38,985 bases of DNA from an uncultured Allobosea sp. (GTDB lineage Bacteria; Pseudomonadota; Alphaproteobacteria; Rhizobiales; Beijerinckiaceae), in assembly GCF_945956895.1 (NCBI RefSeq), contig NZ_CAMFJF010000033.1, forward strand, positions 1-38,985, given 5' to 3'. The position numbers and the translations under genes are program-made. A model generated the notes under the pieces. The model searched no databases. It had not been told where the DNA came from and saw only the letters and a list, made by a program, of their open reading frames with translations. Shown in pieces: positions 9,106 to 17,489 of this stretch. Every line of letters starts with the position of its first letter. Positions within the stretch are counted from its first letter, which is position 1.

Positions 9106-10158
9106 ATGGATACGAGAGAGCTTGAGGGGAATGCCATTGCGGCGTTCGCGATTCATGTCCTGCGCGGCATCGGGCAGGTCGTGTTCCAGAACAATCCCGT
9201 CTCCGGGCTGATCATCCTCGGCGCGCTCTTCTTCAATTCCTGGATTTATGGCGCGATCTGCCTGCTGGGGGCCGTCGTCTCGACCTTGACGGCACGGCTG
9301 CTCGACGCCGATGACGGCTTGATCGCGGACGGGCTGTTCGGCTTCAACGGCGCACTCGTCGGGCTCGCGCTCGTCGCCTTCACCAGCGCGAATTTCCGCA
9401 CCGGCGCGGTGCCGTCCTTCCACATGTTCGTCTACATCCTCTTCGCCGCGGCCATGACCAGCGTCGTGTTCGCAGCGATCGGGGCCTTGCTCCAGCCGCA
9501 CAAGGTCGCGGCGCTGACCGCGCCCTTCGTCCTGGTGGGCTGGCTCTTCCTCTTCGCGGTCCTGAAATTCGCCAATATCGAGGCCGGTCCGCTGGCGAAG
9601 CCGGTCTCGCCGGACCAGTACGCCCAGGCTGCGGCCTATATCCTGCCGACCTGGTATATGGGGATCGGCAACGCGATCGGGCAGATCTTCTTCCAGGACA
9701 ACTGGATCGCCGGATACCTGATCGTCCTCGGCATCGCCGTGAACTCGCGCATCAGCGCCTTGATGGCGCTGATCGGGGCGGGGCTCGCGGCGGCGGTGGC
9801 CGCCATCTTCGGCGGGCCGGAAGGAGCGATCCGCGACGGGCTGTTCGGCTACAATGCCGCGCTCACCGCAATCGCGCTCGGCGGCTTCTTCCTCGTCCTG
9901 ACCTGGCGCAGCTTCCTCTACACGCTGTTCGGCATCGTCCTGACGACCTGGCTCTGGGCCTCTGTCGCGATCTTCCTGAAGCCGATCGGCATGCCTGTGC
10001 TGACCTCGACCTTCGTGCTCGTGACCTGGCTCATGCTGATCGGGGCGCAGGGCTTCAAGGCCCTGATCCCGGTCCTGCCCGCGGACGCGACCACGCCGGA
10101 GGGCAATCGGTGGCGGCACCTTGCCGGCCCGGCCGCGACTGCCGGGCCAGCGCATTGA
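9106..10158 (+). CDS. Urea transporter (UT/Yut family)
   Basis: Inner-membrane urea channel or transporter of the UT family, 350 aa with about ten hydrophobic segments in two homologous halves. Each half carries the family repeat. In the first half FQNNPVSGLIILGALFFNS is followed by DGLFGFNGALVGLAL; in the second FQDNWIAGYLIVLGIAVNS is followed by DGLFGYNAALTAIALG. This internal duplication is the UT signature. The ATG at 9106 is preferred (AAGGGG upstream) over a long upstream extension to 8908 that overlaps ureC and is not hydrophobic. Position after ureC supports supply of urea to urease. Confidence 0.92.
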   Translation: MDTRELEGNAIAAFAIHVLRGIGQVVFQNNPVSGLIILGALFFNSWIYGAICLLGAVVSTLTARLLDADDGLIADGLFGFNGALVGLALVAFTSANFRTGAVPSFHMFVYILFAAAMTSVVFAAIGALLQPHKVAALTAPFVLVGWLFLFAVLKFANIEAGPLAKPVSPDQYAQAAAYILPTWYMGIGNAIGQIFFQDNWIAGYLIVLGIAVNSRISALMALIGAGLAAAVAAIFGGPEGAIRDGLFGYNAALTAIALGGFFLVLTWRSFLYTLFGIVLTTWLWASVAIFLKPIGMPVLTSTFVLVTWLMLIGAQGFKALIPVLPADATTPEGNRWRHLAGPAATAGPAH

Positions 10159-10223
10159 TCATCGGTATTTCAGTCGCTCCGCATCGCCGGCGCGAAACCT
10201 GTTTTTGAGAAGGAGTTTCGGCT

Positions 10224-11669
10224 GTGGGATTGATTGGCATCCTTGTCGCCCTGGCGCTGCTGATGTGGCTCGCCTATCGCGGGTGGAGCATCCTGATGGT
10301 CGCCCCGATCGCGGGTCTTGCCGCGGCGATCCTGGCGGGTGAGCCGATCCTCGCCCATTGGACGCAGACCTTCATGCCCGGGGCGGCCCGCTTCGTGGCG
10401 CAATGGTTCCCGATCTTCCTGCTCGGCGGACTGTTCGGGAAGCTGATGGATGATAGCGGCTCGATCGCCTCGATCGCCAAATACCTGACAGTGCGCCTGG
10501 GAACGAAGCGGACCATCCTCTCCGTCGTGCTGGCTTCGGCCATCGTCACCTATGGCGGTGTCAGCGTCTTCGTCGCGTTCTTCGTGCTCGTCCCGATGGC
10601 GCAGCAGATGTTCAAGGCGGCCGACATTCCCCGCCGTCTGATGCCGGCGACGATCGGCCTCGGCGCCTTCACCTTCACGATGACGGCCCTGCCGGGCACG
10701 CCTTCGGTCAACAACGCGATCCCGATGCCGTATTTCGGCACGACCACCTTCGCCGCCCCCGGCATCGGCATTGTCGCCTCGCTGATCACGCTGGCCTTCG
10801 GCCTGTGGTGGCTCGCCCGCGCAGAAGCGAAGGCCCGCGCGGCGGGGGAGGGTTTCGGGACGGTTTCGGAGGAGCCGGCCGTCATCGACGAGAAGCTGCG
10901 CGAGAAGGCCACAGTGGCCAGCGAATTCGACCCCGCCGAGCTCGACCATGGCCAGCGCGCGGAAGACCATCCGCCCTTCGTGCTGGCGGCGCTTCCCCTC
11001 GTCGTCGTCATCGTCGTGAATTTCCTGATGGCGCTCGTGGTGTTGCCGCGGATGAACTTCGCCTTCCTGGCCGAGCCGGTCTGGGGGAGCACGTCGATCA
11101 ACACGATCGGCGGCGTCTGGTCGGTGATGCTGGCGCTGGCGGCCGCGAACCTGACGGTGATCGCGGTCAATTTCCGTCGCATGCCCAATATTCGCGAGAG
11201 CCTCGACGCGGGCGCGAATTCCGCGGCGCTGCCGATGCTGACGATCGCGAGCCTCGTCGGTTTCGGTGCGATCATCGCTTCTCTCCCGGCGTTCAATCTT
11301 GTCCGGGACGCGGTTATCGGCATCCCGGGTGGCCCGCTGATCTCGCTGACGGTCGCGATGAACACGCTGGCGGCCCTGACGGGCACGGCTTCGGGCGGCT
11401 CGGCGATCGCGCTCGCCGCGCTCGGCGACCACTTCCTCAAGCTGGCGGCGACCTATGGCGTCGATCCCGCGCTGATGCATCGGATCACCGTCATCAGCGC
11501 AGGAACGCTGGACGCGCTGCCGCATAACGGCACCGTGCTGATGCTGCTGCAGATCAGCAAGCTGACCCATGCCGAGAGCTACAAGGACATGGTCATGACC
11601 GTGATCGTCGGCGTGGTCATCTCGCTGATCGCGGTCCTGTTCCTGGGATCGGCCGTCGGGTCCTTCTAG
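10224..11669 (+). CDS. GntP-family permease (substrate unknown)
   Basis: Polytopic membrane protein of 481 aa with about 12-13 hydrophobic segments, resembling the GntP family (gluconate, 3-hydroxybutyrate and related organic-acid:H+ symporters). Recognisable parts are MVAPIAGLAAAIL near the N-terminus, the FTMTALPGTPSVNN stretch (about 150-165), and the C-terminal LTGTASGGSAIALAAL and SAGTLDALPHNGTVLMLL motifs. A hydrophilic cytoplasmic loop of about 50 residues lies at 200-250. It starts at a GTG with AAGGAG eight nt upstream, 65 nt after the urea transporter, so it may be cotranscribed with urease. Its substrate cannot be deduced; an organic acid carried with urea or nitrogen metabolism is inference. 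The stop codon is the first arm of a perfect inverted repeat. Confidence 0.8.
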   Translation: MGLIGILVALALLMWLAYRGWSILMVAPIAGLAAAILAGEPILAHWTQTFMPGAARFVAQWFPIFLLGGLFGKLMDDSGSIASIAKYLTVRLGTKRTILSVVLASAIVTYGGVSVFVAFFVLVPMAQQMFKAADIPRRLMPATIGLGAFTFTMTALPGTPSVNNAIPMPYFGTTTFAAPGIGIVASLITLAFGLWWLARAEAKARAAGEGFGTVSEEPAVIDEKLREKATVASEFDPAELDHGQRAEDHPPFVLAALPLVVVIVVNFLMALVVLPRMNFAFLAEPVWGSTSINTIGGVWSVMLALAAANLTVIAVNFRRMPNIRESLDAGANSAALPMLTIASLVGFGAIIASLPAFNLVRDAVIGIPGGPLISLTVAMNTLAALTGTASGGSAIALAALGDHFLKLAATYGVDPALMHRITVISAGTLDALPHNGTVLMLLQISKLTHAESYKDMVMTVIVGVVISLIAVLFLGSAVGSF

Positions 11670-11771
11670 CGTATCGGACTGAATATCGTCTTCAGTCCGA
11701 TACGCTAGCTCTTTGATTTCGCATCGGCTTTTGCCGAAAGCCGCGCTCCACTTTTCGGGCCGATGCTTTAG
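11667..11771. repeat. Dispersed intergenic repeat, copy A (double hairpin)
   Basis: About 105 bp. The first part is a perfect inverted repeat with 17-nt arms (11667-11683 and 11691-11707) around a 7-nt loop; its left arm begins with the TAG stop of the GntP-like gene. The second part has GCATCGGC and GCCGATGC arms. Roughly three quarters of the element is identical to 37409-37508 in the same orientation, including CTCTTTGAT and TTTTCGGGCCGATGC. The first hairpin followed by CTCTTTGATTT could also terminate transcription. Confidence 0.85.
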
Positions 11772-11994
11772 TCATGCGATAGGCCTTGAGCGGCGGCCGT
11801 TCCCTCGCTCAGGGGCGAGGCACGACGCTGGGTCGGCATCGATGTCTTGTGACGCCGACCCCGCGCCTGCGGTGCACGGCCGTCAGGACGTCGAGCTTCA
11901 GGGGCAGCCGCGACGCGGAACGAGCGTCGGTGGTGTCACCGGGCAACGCGCCGGCCATCAAAGCCGGCCGGATAACGGCGATCGGCGTAACGGC
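11772..11994. other. Intergenic stretch between repeat copy A and the Crp/Fnr gene
   Basis: No convincing gene. The only structure seen is a short dyad GCCGGC (11950-11955) and GCCGGC (11963-11968), about 27-45 nt past the stop of the minus-strand regulator. It could act as a weak terminator but has no U-tract. Confidence 0.4.
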
Positions 11995-12771
11995 TTACCC
12001 GCTCTCCGGCGCGGCGGACCGAAATGGCAGCGGCATTTCGTCGATGAACCTGTCGAGCGGCTGCGAATTCCTGTCGAACGCCTTTCTGATGCGACCATAG
12101 CATTCGCAACTGCGTTGCTCGACCAGGTCCCGCTCCAGAACCGTCAGGTTTCCGCGTGCATAGGCGATGGCGCCATCCTCCATGAGCTTCGAACAGACCA
12201 TGTTGACCGTCGCTCGCCGCAGCCCGAGAGCCTGCGAGATCGCGGCCTGGGTGAGGTGAAAGGAATTTCCGACAACCCTGTCATGCGCATGCAGCAGCCA
12301 GCGGCTGATCCGCTCCTCGGCACTGTGCAGGCTGTTGCAGGCCACCGATTCGAGAAGCTGAACGATCAGGCTCTTGGCGTATCTGAGCAGGGCGTGCCGC
12401 ACGCAGGGAAAGCGCGCTATCGCCTCGTCGAGATCCTGGATCGAAAGCCAGGAAGCATAGCCCGGAACGACGACGCAGGACTGGCCGATCGCTTCCCCGC
12501 CGCCCATGGCCAGGGCGATGCCGATAAAGCCCTCATAGCCGATCGAGACTTTCTCGACGCCGCGCCCGTCGCGCATCGCGGCCATGATGGAAACCATGCC
12601 TTCATGCGGAAAGATCGCATGGGTGAAGGGAGTGCCTTCCTCATAAAGGACTTGACCTTGCGACAGGCGTCGCATGACCAGACGCGGCCGCAGGAATTCC
12701 TGAGCTTCGGGCCGCACCGACAACAGTATCTGATTGGAGATATCGAAATCGCCCCTCAACGGATGGTCCAA
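11995..12771 (-). CDS. Crp/Fnr-family transcriptional regulator
   Basis: Regulator of 258 aa. An N-terminal cNMP-binding beta-roll spans about 20-140, with GQVLYEEGTPFTHAIFPHEG resembling the CRP/FNR strand pattern. A dimerisation helix around 130-150 follows, then a C-terminal winged helix-turn-helix (about 165-225, AEERISRWLLHAHD then LTQAAISQALGLRRATVNMVCSKL). There is no FNR-type N-terminal cysteine cluster, so iron-sulfur oxygen sensing is unlikely. It belongs to a Crp/Fnr branch common in Rhizobiales whose ligand is generally unknown. The acidic/basic C-terminal extension after residue 225 is not conserved in CRP. It is divergent from globin-coupled chemotaxis genes, with a dyad in the shared upstream region. 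Confidence 0.85.
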   Translation of the reverse strand: MDHPLRGDFDISNQILLSVRPEAQEFLRPRLVMRRLSQGQVLYEEGTPFTHAIFPHEGMVSIMAAMRDGRGVEKVSIGYEGFIGIALAMGGGEAIGQSCVVVPGYASWLSIQDLDEAIARFPCVRHALLRYAKSLIVQLLESVACNSLHSAEERISRWLLHAHDRVVGNSFHLTQAAISQALGLRRATVNMVCSKLMEDGAIAYARGNLTVLERDLVEQRSCECYGRIRKAFDRNSQPLDRFIDEMPLPFRSAAPESG

Positions 12772-12837
12772 ACACTTCCCTCCTGGACAATGTCAGTACA
12801 TCGCGAGCAGATCGGTTAACTCTTCGTCAACCCTGTT

Positions 12838-12859
12838 ATATGTACGTAATGGTACATAT
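12838..12859. promoter_or_regulatory. 22-bp dyad between divergent Crp/Fnr gene and globin-MCP gene
   Basis: ATATGTAC (12838-12845) and GTACATAT (12852-12859) are perfect 8-bp arms with a 6-bp spacer, giving a 22-bp symmetric site. The size and spacing suit a dimeric Crp/Fnr-type regulator, although the half-site is not the CRP TGTGA or FNR TTGAT. A lone GTACAT at 12796-12801 sits nearer the regulator start. It is inferred to be the operator of the adjacent regulator, acting on itself, on the chemotaxis genes or on both. Confidence 0.5.
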
Positions 12860-12934
12860 TCATTTCGGTTCCGGACACATGCGGCCGCGATCGTGACGTG
12901 CGGTGGCTAACTCGGTGCGATAGGGCTGTATCTC

Positions 12935-14416
12935 ATGAGTCTGTTTGGACCGGAAGGCCTTGGCCCGCGACAAATCCATGGTCGTTCAGGCGCGCAGCTC
13001 TGTGCCGCAACCGCGGGCTGCGACCACGCGGGAAGTGGCCGGCAGCCGGCTGGATCGGCTGATGCGTGGCTGGATGCGGGCAGTGAAGACATCGCCGAAC
13101 GGCTGCGCTTTGCCGGGATCGATGACGACGATCGGGCCTTGCTGAGGGAGTTCAGGCCAGCCGTTGCGGAAAAGCTGCCCGGCATTCTCGACGAGTTCTA
13201 CGACCATATTCGGATGTTCCCGGACGTCGCGCGGCTGTTTCCGAGCCGCGCCGTCATCCTGCGCGCTCGCGAGATGCAGATCGCCCATTGGGCGCTCATT
13301 ACCGCTGGAGCGTTCGATGGCGCCTATGCCCGCTCGGTCCGGCGCATCGGCGAGGTCCATTGCCGGCTAGGCCTGGAGCCGCGTTGGTATATCGGCGGCT
13401 ACAATTTCATCGTCACCCGGCTGATCACCGTCGCGGTGAGGGACGGGTGGCTCTGGCGCAAGGGAAGCGCTAGCCGGCAGAGGCGGGCTGCGGCTGCATT
13501 CAGCCGCGCGGCGCTGCTCGACATGGACCTCGCCATCTCCGTCTATCTGGATGCGGCGCGTAGAAACAGGCGCGAGACGCTGGAAGGGTTGGCGGTTGGC
13601 TTCGAGCAGGCGGTGGCGAGCGTCGTTCGTTCGCTCACCGGTGCCGCGAGCGACCTGCAATCCCTGGCGCATTCGCTCGTCGGCTCCGCGAGCGAAACCA
13701 TGCATCAGGCCGATGCTGCTCTGGCCAGCTCGCTGGAAGCGACGAAAAACATCGAGGTGGTGGCCGCCGCGACCGATGAACTGGCGGAATCTCTCAAGGG
13801 GATCGGCGGGCGCATCGCCTCCTCTTCCGGGATATCCGCCAGGGCCGTCGGGGAAGCGCAGCAGATCACTGTCCAGGTCAGTGAACTCACGCATTCCGTG
13901 GATCGGATCGGCGGCATCATCGATGTGATCCGCGAGATCGCCGGGCGGACCAAGCTTCTGGCCTTGAACGCGTCTATCGAGGCGGCGCGGGCAGGCGAAA
14001 CCAGCCGTGGTTTCTCCGTGGTCGCGGGCGAGATCAAGATGCTGGCCGTCCAGACGGCGGAGGCAACCGCCGAGATCGATTCCCAGATCGGAGCGATCCG
14101 GGAGGCGACCCGCTACGTTGCGGCCGCTGTCGGGGGCATCAGGCAAACCATCCAGGAGATGACCAAGATCGGCTCTGTCATCGCCGGGGCGATCGGCGAG
14201 CAGGCAGAAGCCACCCGGCAGACCGCCTGCAATCTCCAGCAGGCTTGGCAGGATTCTGCCGAAGTGGCGAACAGCATCGTGGGTGTCACGCGACAGGCCT
14301 CGATTTCGAGCCGGGCGTCGGGCGCGGCTCTGTCTGCGACCACGGATCTCGCGCACCAGACAGGGGCGCTCATGGTCGAGGTCGAGCAGTTTCTGGAAAC
14401 GGTCGGCGCTGCCTAG
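12935..14416 (+). CDS. Globin-coupled methyl-accepting chemotaxis transducer 1 (soluble)
   Basis: Soluble heme-based aerotaxis transducer, HemAT-like, 493 aa. A globin-sensor domain occupies about 52-210 ([22 protein letters not shown], then proximal heme ligand His118 in QIAHWALI, then [13 protein letters not shown]). The MCP signalling domain covers about 225-490, with the hairpin tip near [17 protein letters not shown]. No transmembrane segment or HAMP is evident. At the tip the usual Asn of QTNLLALNA is Lys (RTKLLALNA), which may weaken CheA/CheW contact. The first 50 residues are not globin-like and the start has only a weak ribosome site, so the true N-terminus may be later. It is followed 132 nt later by a paralogue. 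Confidence 0.88.
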   Translation: MSLFGPEGLGPRQIHGRSGAQLCAATAGCDHAGSGRQPAGSADAWLDAGSEDIAERLRFAGIDDDDRALLREFRPAVAEKLPGILDEFYDHIRMFPDVARLFPSRAVILRAREMQIAHWALITAGAFDGAYARSVRRIGEVHCRLGLEPRWYIGGYNFIVTRLITVAVRDGWLWRKGSASRQRRAAAAFSRAALLDMDLAISVYLDAARRNRRETLEGLAVGFEQAVASVVRSLTGAASDLQSLAHSLVGSASETMHQADAALASSLEATKNIEVVAAATDELAESLKGIGGRIASSSGISARAVGEAQQITVQVSELTHSVDRIGGIIDVIREIAGRTKLLALNASIEAARAGETSRGFSVVAGEIKMLAVQTAEATAEIDSQIGAIREATRYVAAAVGGIRQTIQEMTKIGSVIAGAIGEQAEATRQTACNLQQAWQDSAEVANSIVGVTRQASISSRASGAALSATTDLAHQTGALMVEVEQFLETVGAA

Positions 14417-14548
14417 AACGCGGCCTGCGCCCTAAAGCAGGGTCTATGGCGGCAGAGTCCCGGCATGCCGAGAATTATAATCGAAGAACTGAAAGCATCT
14501 TCTACGAAATAGCCTGTTTCTGACCCTTTATTTATCATGAGGTGTGAA

Positions 14549-16120
14549 ATGTCGTCTTCGAACGTCTTGACTGAACGTCTGGATTTCATGCGGCTGGATG
14601 AGGCCGCGTTGACCAGGCTCCGAAACGTCAGGGATGTCGTCATGCAGGCGCTGCCTGAGGTTCTCGACGGCTTCTACGATCAGATTTTCGCTTTTCCCGA
14701 GACGCGGGCGCTCTTCTCCGGACCGGATCAGGTTTCGGGGGCGAGGGGCAAGCAACTCGCCCACTGGGACATGATCTCGAATGGACGCTTCGACGCAGGC
14801 TATGTCCGGGCTGTCACCGCTGTAGGCCAGGTCCATGCTCGCATCGGCCTCGAGCCGCGCTGGTATATTGGCGGCTATGCCTTGGTTCTCGAGGCCTTGA
14901 TCGGCAAAATCGTCGAAGCCCGCTCGCCGCGAAGCGGGCAGAAGCGGCCGCCCGGCGAGCGCTTCGGCGCCGCTTTGCTCGGTTTGCGGGCCCGGCAGGG
15001 CGAGACGCTGGAAGACTCTGCGGCGGAGATGGCCGCCGAGATCGGCGCGATCGTCAAGGCGACCTTGCTCGACATGGATTTTGCGATCTCGGTCTATCTG
15101 GAAGCGGCCGAGGCCGCGCGCATCGAGGCCGAGCAAGAGGTTCTGGCGAAGGAGCGTGCTGCGGTCGTCGCCTCGGTCGGCGAGGCCATGGCGGCCTTGG
15201 CCCGTGGGGACGTCACCTATCGCATGCCCGACAATTTGCCGGCGGAGTATCGCCAGCTCCGGGACGACTTCAACCTGGCCGCGACCCGGATGCACGACAC
15301 CATGAAGACCGTGCTCCTGGCGACGCAGGACATCCGCGCCAATGTCGGCGAGGTGGCGCAGGCCTCGAACGACCTGGCCCGGCGCGCCGAGGAACAGGCT
15401 GCCTCGCTGGAGGAAAGCGCGGCGACGACGGAGGAGCTGGCGGCCTCGGTCAAGAGCAACGCCCAGTCATCGCGCCATGCTGAGGCCGCGTCGCGCGAGG
15501 CGATGACGATTGCGGAGCGGGGTGGCGACGTCGCCCGCCAGGCGGTCGAGGCCATGACCCGCATCGAGGAGGCGTCCCGGCAGATCGCCGCCATTACCAG
15601 CGTGATCGACGGTATCGCCTTCCAGACCAATCTGCTGGCTCTGAACGCCGCTGTCGAATCCGCCCGTGCCGGTGAGGCGGGGAAGGGGTTTGCCGTGGTT
15701 GCATCGGAGGTCCGGACCCTCGCCCAACGATCCAGCGAAGCCTCGCGGAGCATCAACGCGCTGATCGTTTCCTCCAACAACGAGATCGCTCAGGGGGTGA
15801 CGCTGGTCCGTTCCGCCGGGGCCGCCCTGGAAAAAATCGTCGACGCCTCGAAGGAGGTCGCCGCCAATGTTTCCGGTATCTCGACCGGTTCATCCGAGCA
15901 GGCCAATGGCGTCGACGAACTGAGCCAGATCCTCGCCGTCATGGATGGCGCCACGCAGCATAATGCGGTTCTCGCCGAGCAGAGCGCGGAATCCATCGCG
16001 GCTCTCTCAGGCCAGATCGCACGCCTCGACAGCCTGATCGCCGCCTTCAAGGTCGATGACGGGCCTGCTGTCGACGCCCGAGGCGACGGCAGAGTGCTTG
16101 CGATGCGGCGGAGCGCCTGA
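14549..16120 (+). CDS. Globin-coupled methyl-accepting chemotaxis transducer 2 (soluble)
   Basis: Second HemAT-like oxygen (or other gas) transducer, 523 aa. The globin domain is at about 5-195 with proximal His72 (QLAHWDM) and the shared EPRWYIGGY motif. A HAMP-like linker without membrane helices follows (about 215-265, [19 protein letters not shown]). The MCP domain has a canonical tip ([19 protein letters not shown]) and an [21 protein letters not shown] adaptation region. The ATG at 14549 is favoured by GAGG upstream; an in-frame ATG at 14537 is the alternative. It differs from its upstream neighbour by the HAMP-like linker and canonical tip, so they are paralogues rather than a recent duplication. 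Confidence 0.92.
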   Translation: MSSSNVLTERLDFMRLDEAALTRLRNVRDVVMQALPEVLDGFYDQIFAFPETRALFSGPDQVSGARGKQLAHWDMISNGRFDAGYVRAVTAVGQVHARIGLEPRWYIGGYALVLEALIGKIVEARSPRSGQKRPPGERFGAALLGLRARQGETLEDSAAEMAAEIGAIVKATLLDMDFAISVYLEAAEAARIEAEQEVLAKERAAVVASVGEAMAALARGDVTYRMPDNLPAEYRQLRDDFNLAATRMHDTMKTVLLATQDIRANVGEVAQASNDLARRAEEQAASLEESAATTEELAASVKSNAQSSRHAEAASREAMTIAERGGDVARQAVEAMTRIEEASRQIAAITSVIDGIAFQTNLLALNAAVESARAGEAGKGFAVVASEVRTLAQRSSEASRSINALIVSSNNEIAQGVTLVRSAGAALEKIVDASKEVAANVSGISTGSSEQANGVDELSQILAVMDGATQHNAVLAEQSAESIAALSGQIARLDSLIAAFKVDDGPAVDARGDGRVLAMRRSA

Positions 16121-16297
16121 AAGCGCGGCGCCGGCCAGCCCGGGCTGGCGCATGCAATATTCCTGTGTCGGCGAGGGCGAGGACTGCAGCCTCGATCTGA
16201 AATGGCTCCTGAGCGCGAACGGTCATCTGCTGGAGCGGGCGGAAGGCAGGACAAGGGAATACATGCGCTGCTGAGCGCCCGTGGCGACGGGCTCGAC

Positions 16298-16513
16298 GAC
16301 AGCTTCCATCTGCCGGAGAAGACGGAGATCGACCGGCGGCTGGTGGCGGGCTCCGCATTGTTCGGAGCCGGATGGGGGCTCGCCGGCTTCTGCCCCGGCC
16401 CGGCGGTCTCGGCCCTGTCGATGGGGCTCGTCCCGGTCTTGCTGTTCGTCGCGGCGATGGCGGCAGGGATGATGCTGCATGACCGGGTGATCGCGGGGAT
16501 GCTGCCGCGATGA
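16298..16513 (+). pseudogene. C-terminal remnant of a DUF6691 (YeeE/YedE-like) membrane protein
   Basis: About 70 codons (FHLPEKTEIDRRLVAGSAL, then GWGLAGFCPGPAVSAL, then LLFVAAMAAGMMLHDRV) match the C-terminal half of DUF6691 proteins, the small YedE-like partner of sulfur-compound transporters. The normal N-terminal helices (about 70 residues) are missing. An open frame continues upstream to 16202 but is not hydrophobic and not family-like. The TGA overlaps the ATG of the next remnant, preserving the original operon junction. I recognise nothing in 16121-16297. Confidence 0.75.
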
Positions 16514-16656
16514 CGCCGGCCCTCGTTCCCGCGCTCGCCTCCGGCGGCCTCGTCGGCTTCAGCCTCGGCCTGGTCGGCGGCGGCTCGATCCCGGATCGGT
16601 CGAGAGATGGGCCTGCCTGTTCCCGGAACGAGCCTGTCGCGTTCATTCGCCTTTGA
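16510..16656 (+). pseudogene. N-terminal remnant of a TauE/SafE-family sulfite exporter
   Basis: Starting at the ATG at 16510, about 27 codons encode the typical first helix of a TauE/SafE protein (ALASGGLVGFSLGLVGGGSI). After position 16590 the frame becomes unrelated (PDRSRDGPACSRNE) and stops at 16656, inside the 3' end of the convergent crotonase-like gene. The full protein should be about 250 aa, so roughly 90% is lost. The break is abrupt, as expected from a deletion. Confidence 0.7.
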
Positions 16657-17446
16657 AGTTGGGAATACGCCTTTCGAGCAGTGCGGCGACCGCTTCGTGA
16701 TGGTCGCCGGTATGATGCGCCAGCGCCTGCATGCTGGCCGACATTTCGAGGATGGGTTCGAGCCTTGAAACCCAGGCCTCGCGCAGCAGGCGCCTGGTCA
16801 TGCGGACCGCGTAGGGCGGGTTTGCCGCGATGCGCAGGGCCAATTGGCGGGCGGCATCCAGCAACTCGTCATGCGGCACGACCGTCGAAACCAGCCCGAT
16901 GGCTTTGGCTTCCTGCGCTGTCACCGCCTCACCGGTGAGGGCCATCTCGCAAGCCTTCGCGAAGCCTACGATCCGCGGCAGCAACCAGGCTCCGCCATCT
17001 CCCGGAATCAGGCCGAGCCTGACGAAATTCTCGGCGAAGCTCGCCTTTTCGGAAGCGATGCGAAGGTCGCACATCAATGTCAGATCGCAGCCCGCTCCGA
17101 TCGCCGGCCCGTTGACCGCCGCGATGACCGGGATTTCGAGCGCTTCGAGCGCCAGGGGCAGCTTCTGGATCCCGCTGCGATAGTTGCGCCGCGTTCGCAC
17201 CGGCTGCCGATCGTTGAGGCCGCCGCCGCTGCCCATCTTCTTCAGGTTGCCGCCGGAGGAGAAGGCCGTGCCGGCTCCGGTCAGGATGGCGACGCGAACG
17301 GCCGGATCAGCCTGGAGCCTGTCGAATGCGGCAAGCAGCGCCGCGACCATGTCCTCGTCCGAAATCGGATTGCGAAGCTCGGGCCTGTTCAGGGTCAGGG
17401 TGACGATCCCCTGAGGATCGTCCTGGTAGAGAACCGCTTCCGTCAT
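16643..17446 (-). CDS. Crotonase-fold (enoyl-CoA hydratase/isomerase) protein
   Basis: Enoyl-CoA hydratase/isomerase superfamily member, 267 aa. CoA and oxyanion-hole features are present: GTAFSSGGNLKKMG around 59-72 and NGPAIGAGCDLTLMCDLRIAS at about 112-132. The later part FAENFVRLGLIPGDGG and the C-terminal helix region are intact. The two glutamates that activate water in crotonase (rat Glu144 and Glu164) align with Asp121 and Phe141 here, so simple hydration is doubtful. An isomerase, thioesterase-like or hydrolase role is possible. It is the last gene of the long minus-strand array, 43 nt after the TRAP permease, with a weak ribosome site. Confidence 0.85.
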   Translation of the reverse strand: MTEAVLYQDDPQGIVTLTLNRPELRNPISDEDMVAALLAAFDRLQADPAVRVAILTGAGTAFSSGGNLKKMGSGGGLNDRQPVRTRRNYRSGIQKLPLALEALEIPVIAAVNGPAIGAGCDLTLMCDLRIASEKASFAENFVRLGLIPGDGGAWLLPRIVGFAKACEMALTGEAVTAQEAKAIGLVSTVVPHDELLDAARQLALRIAANPPYAVRMTRRLLREAWVSRLEPILEMSASMQALAHHTGDHHEAVAALLERRIPNFKGE

Positions 17447-17489
17447 TTTGCGCCACGTCGAATTGTTGAAGAAGGTGAGGGAGGGGGCG

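Noticed and set aside
12945..13145. Overlapping plus-strand frame beginning [10 protein letters not shown] as a separate small gene
   Set aside because: No ribosome site or family resemblance, and it overlaps the globin-transducer frame completely.
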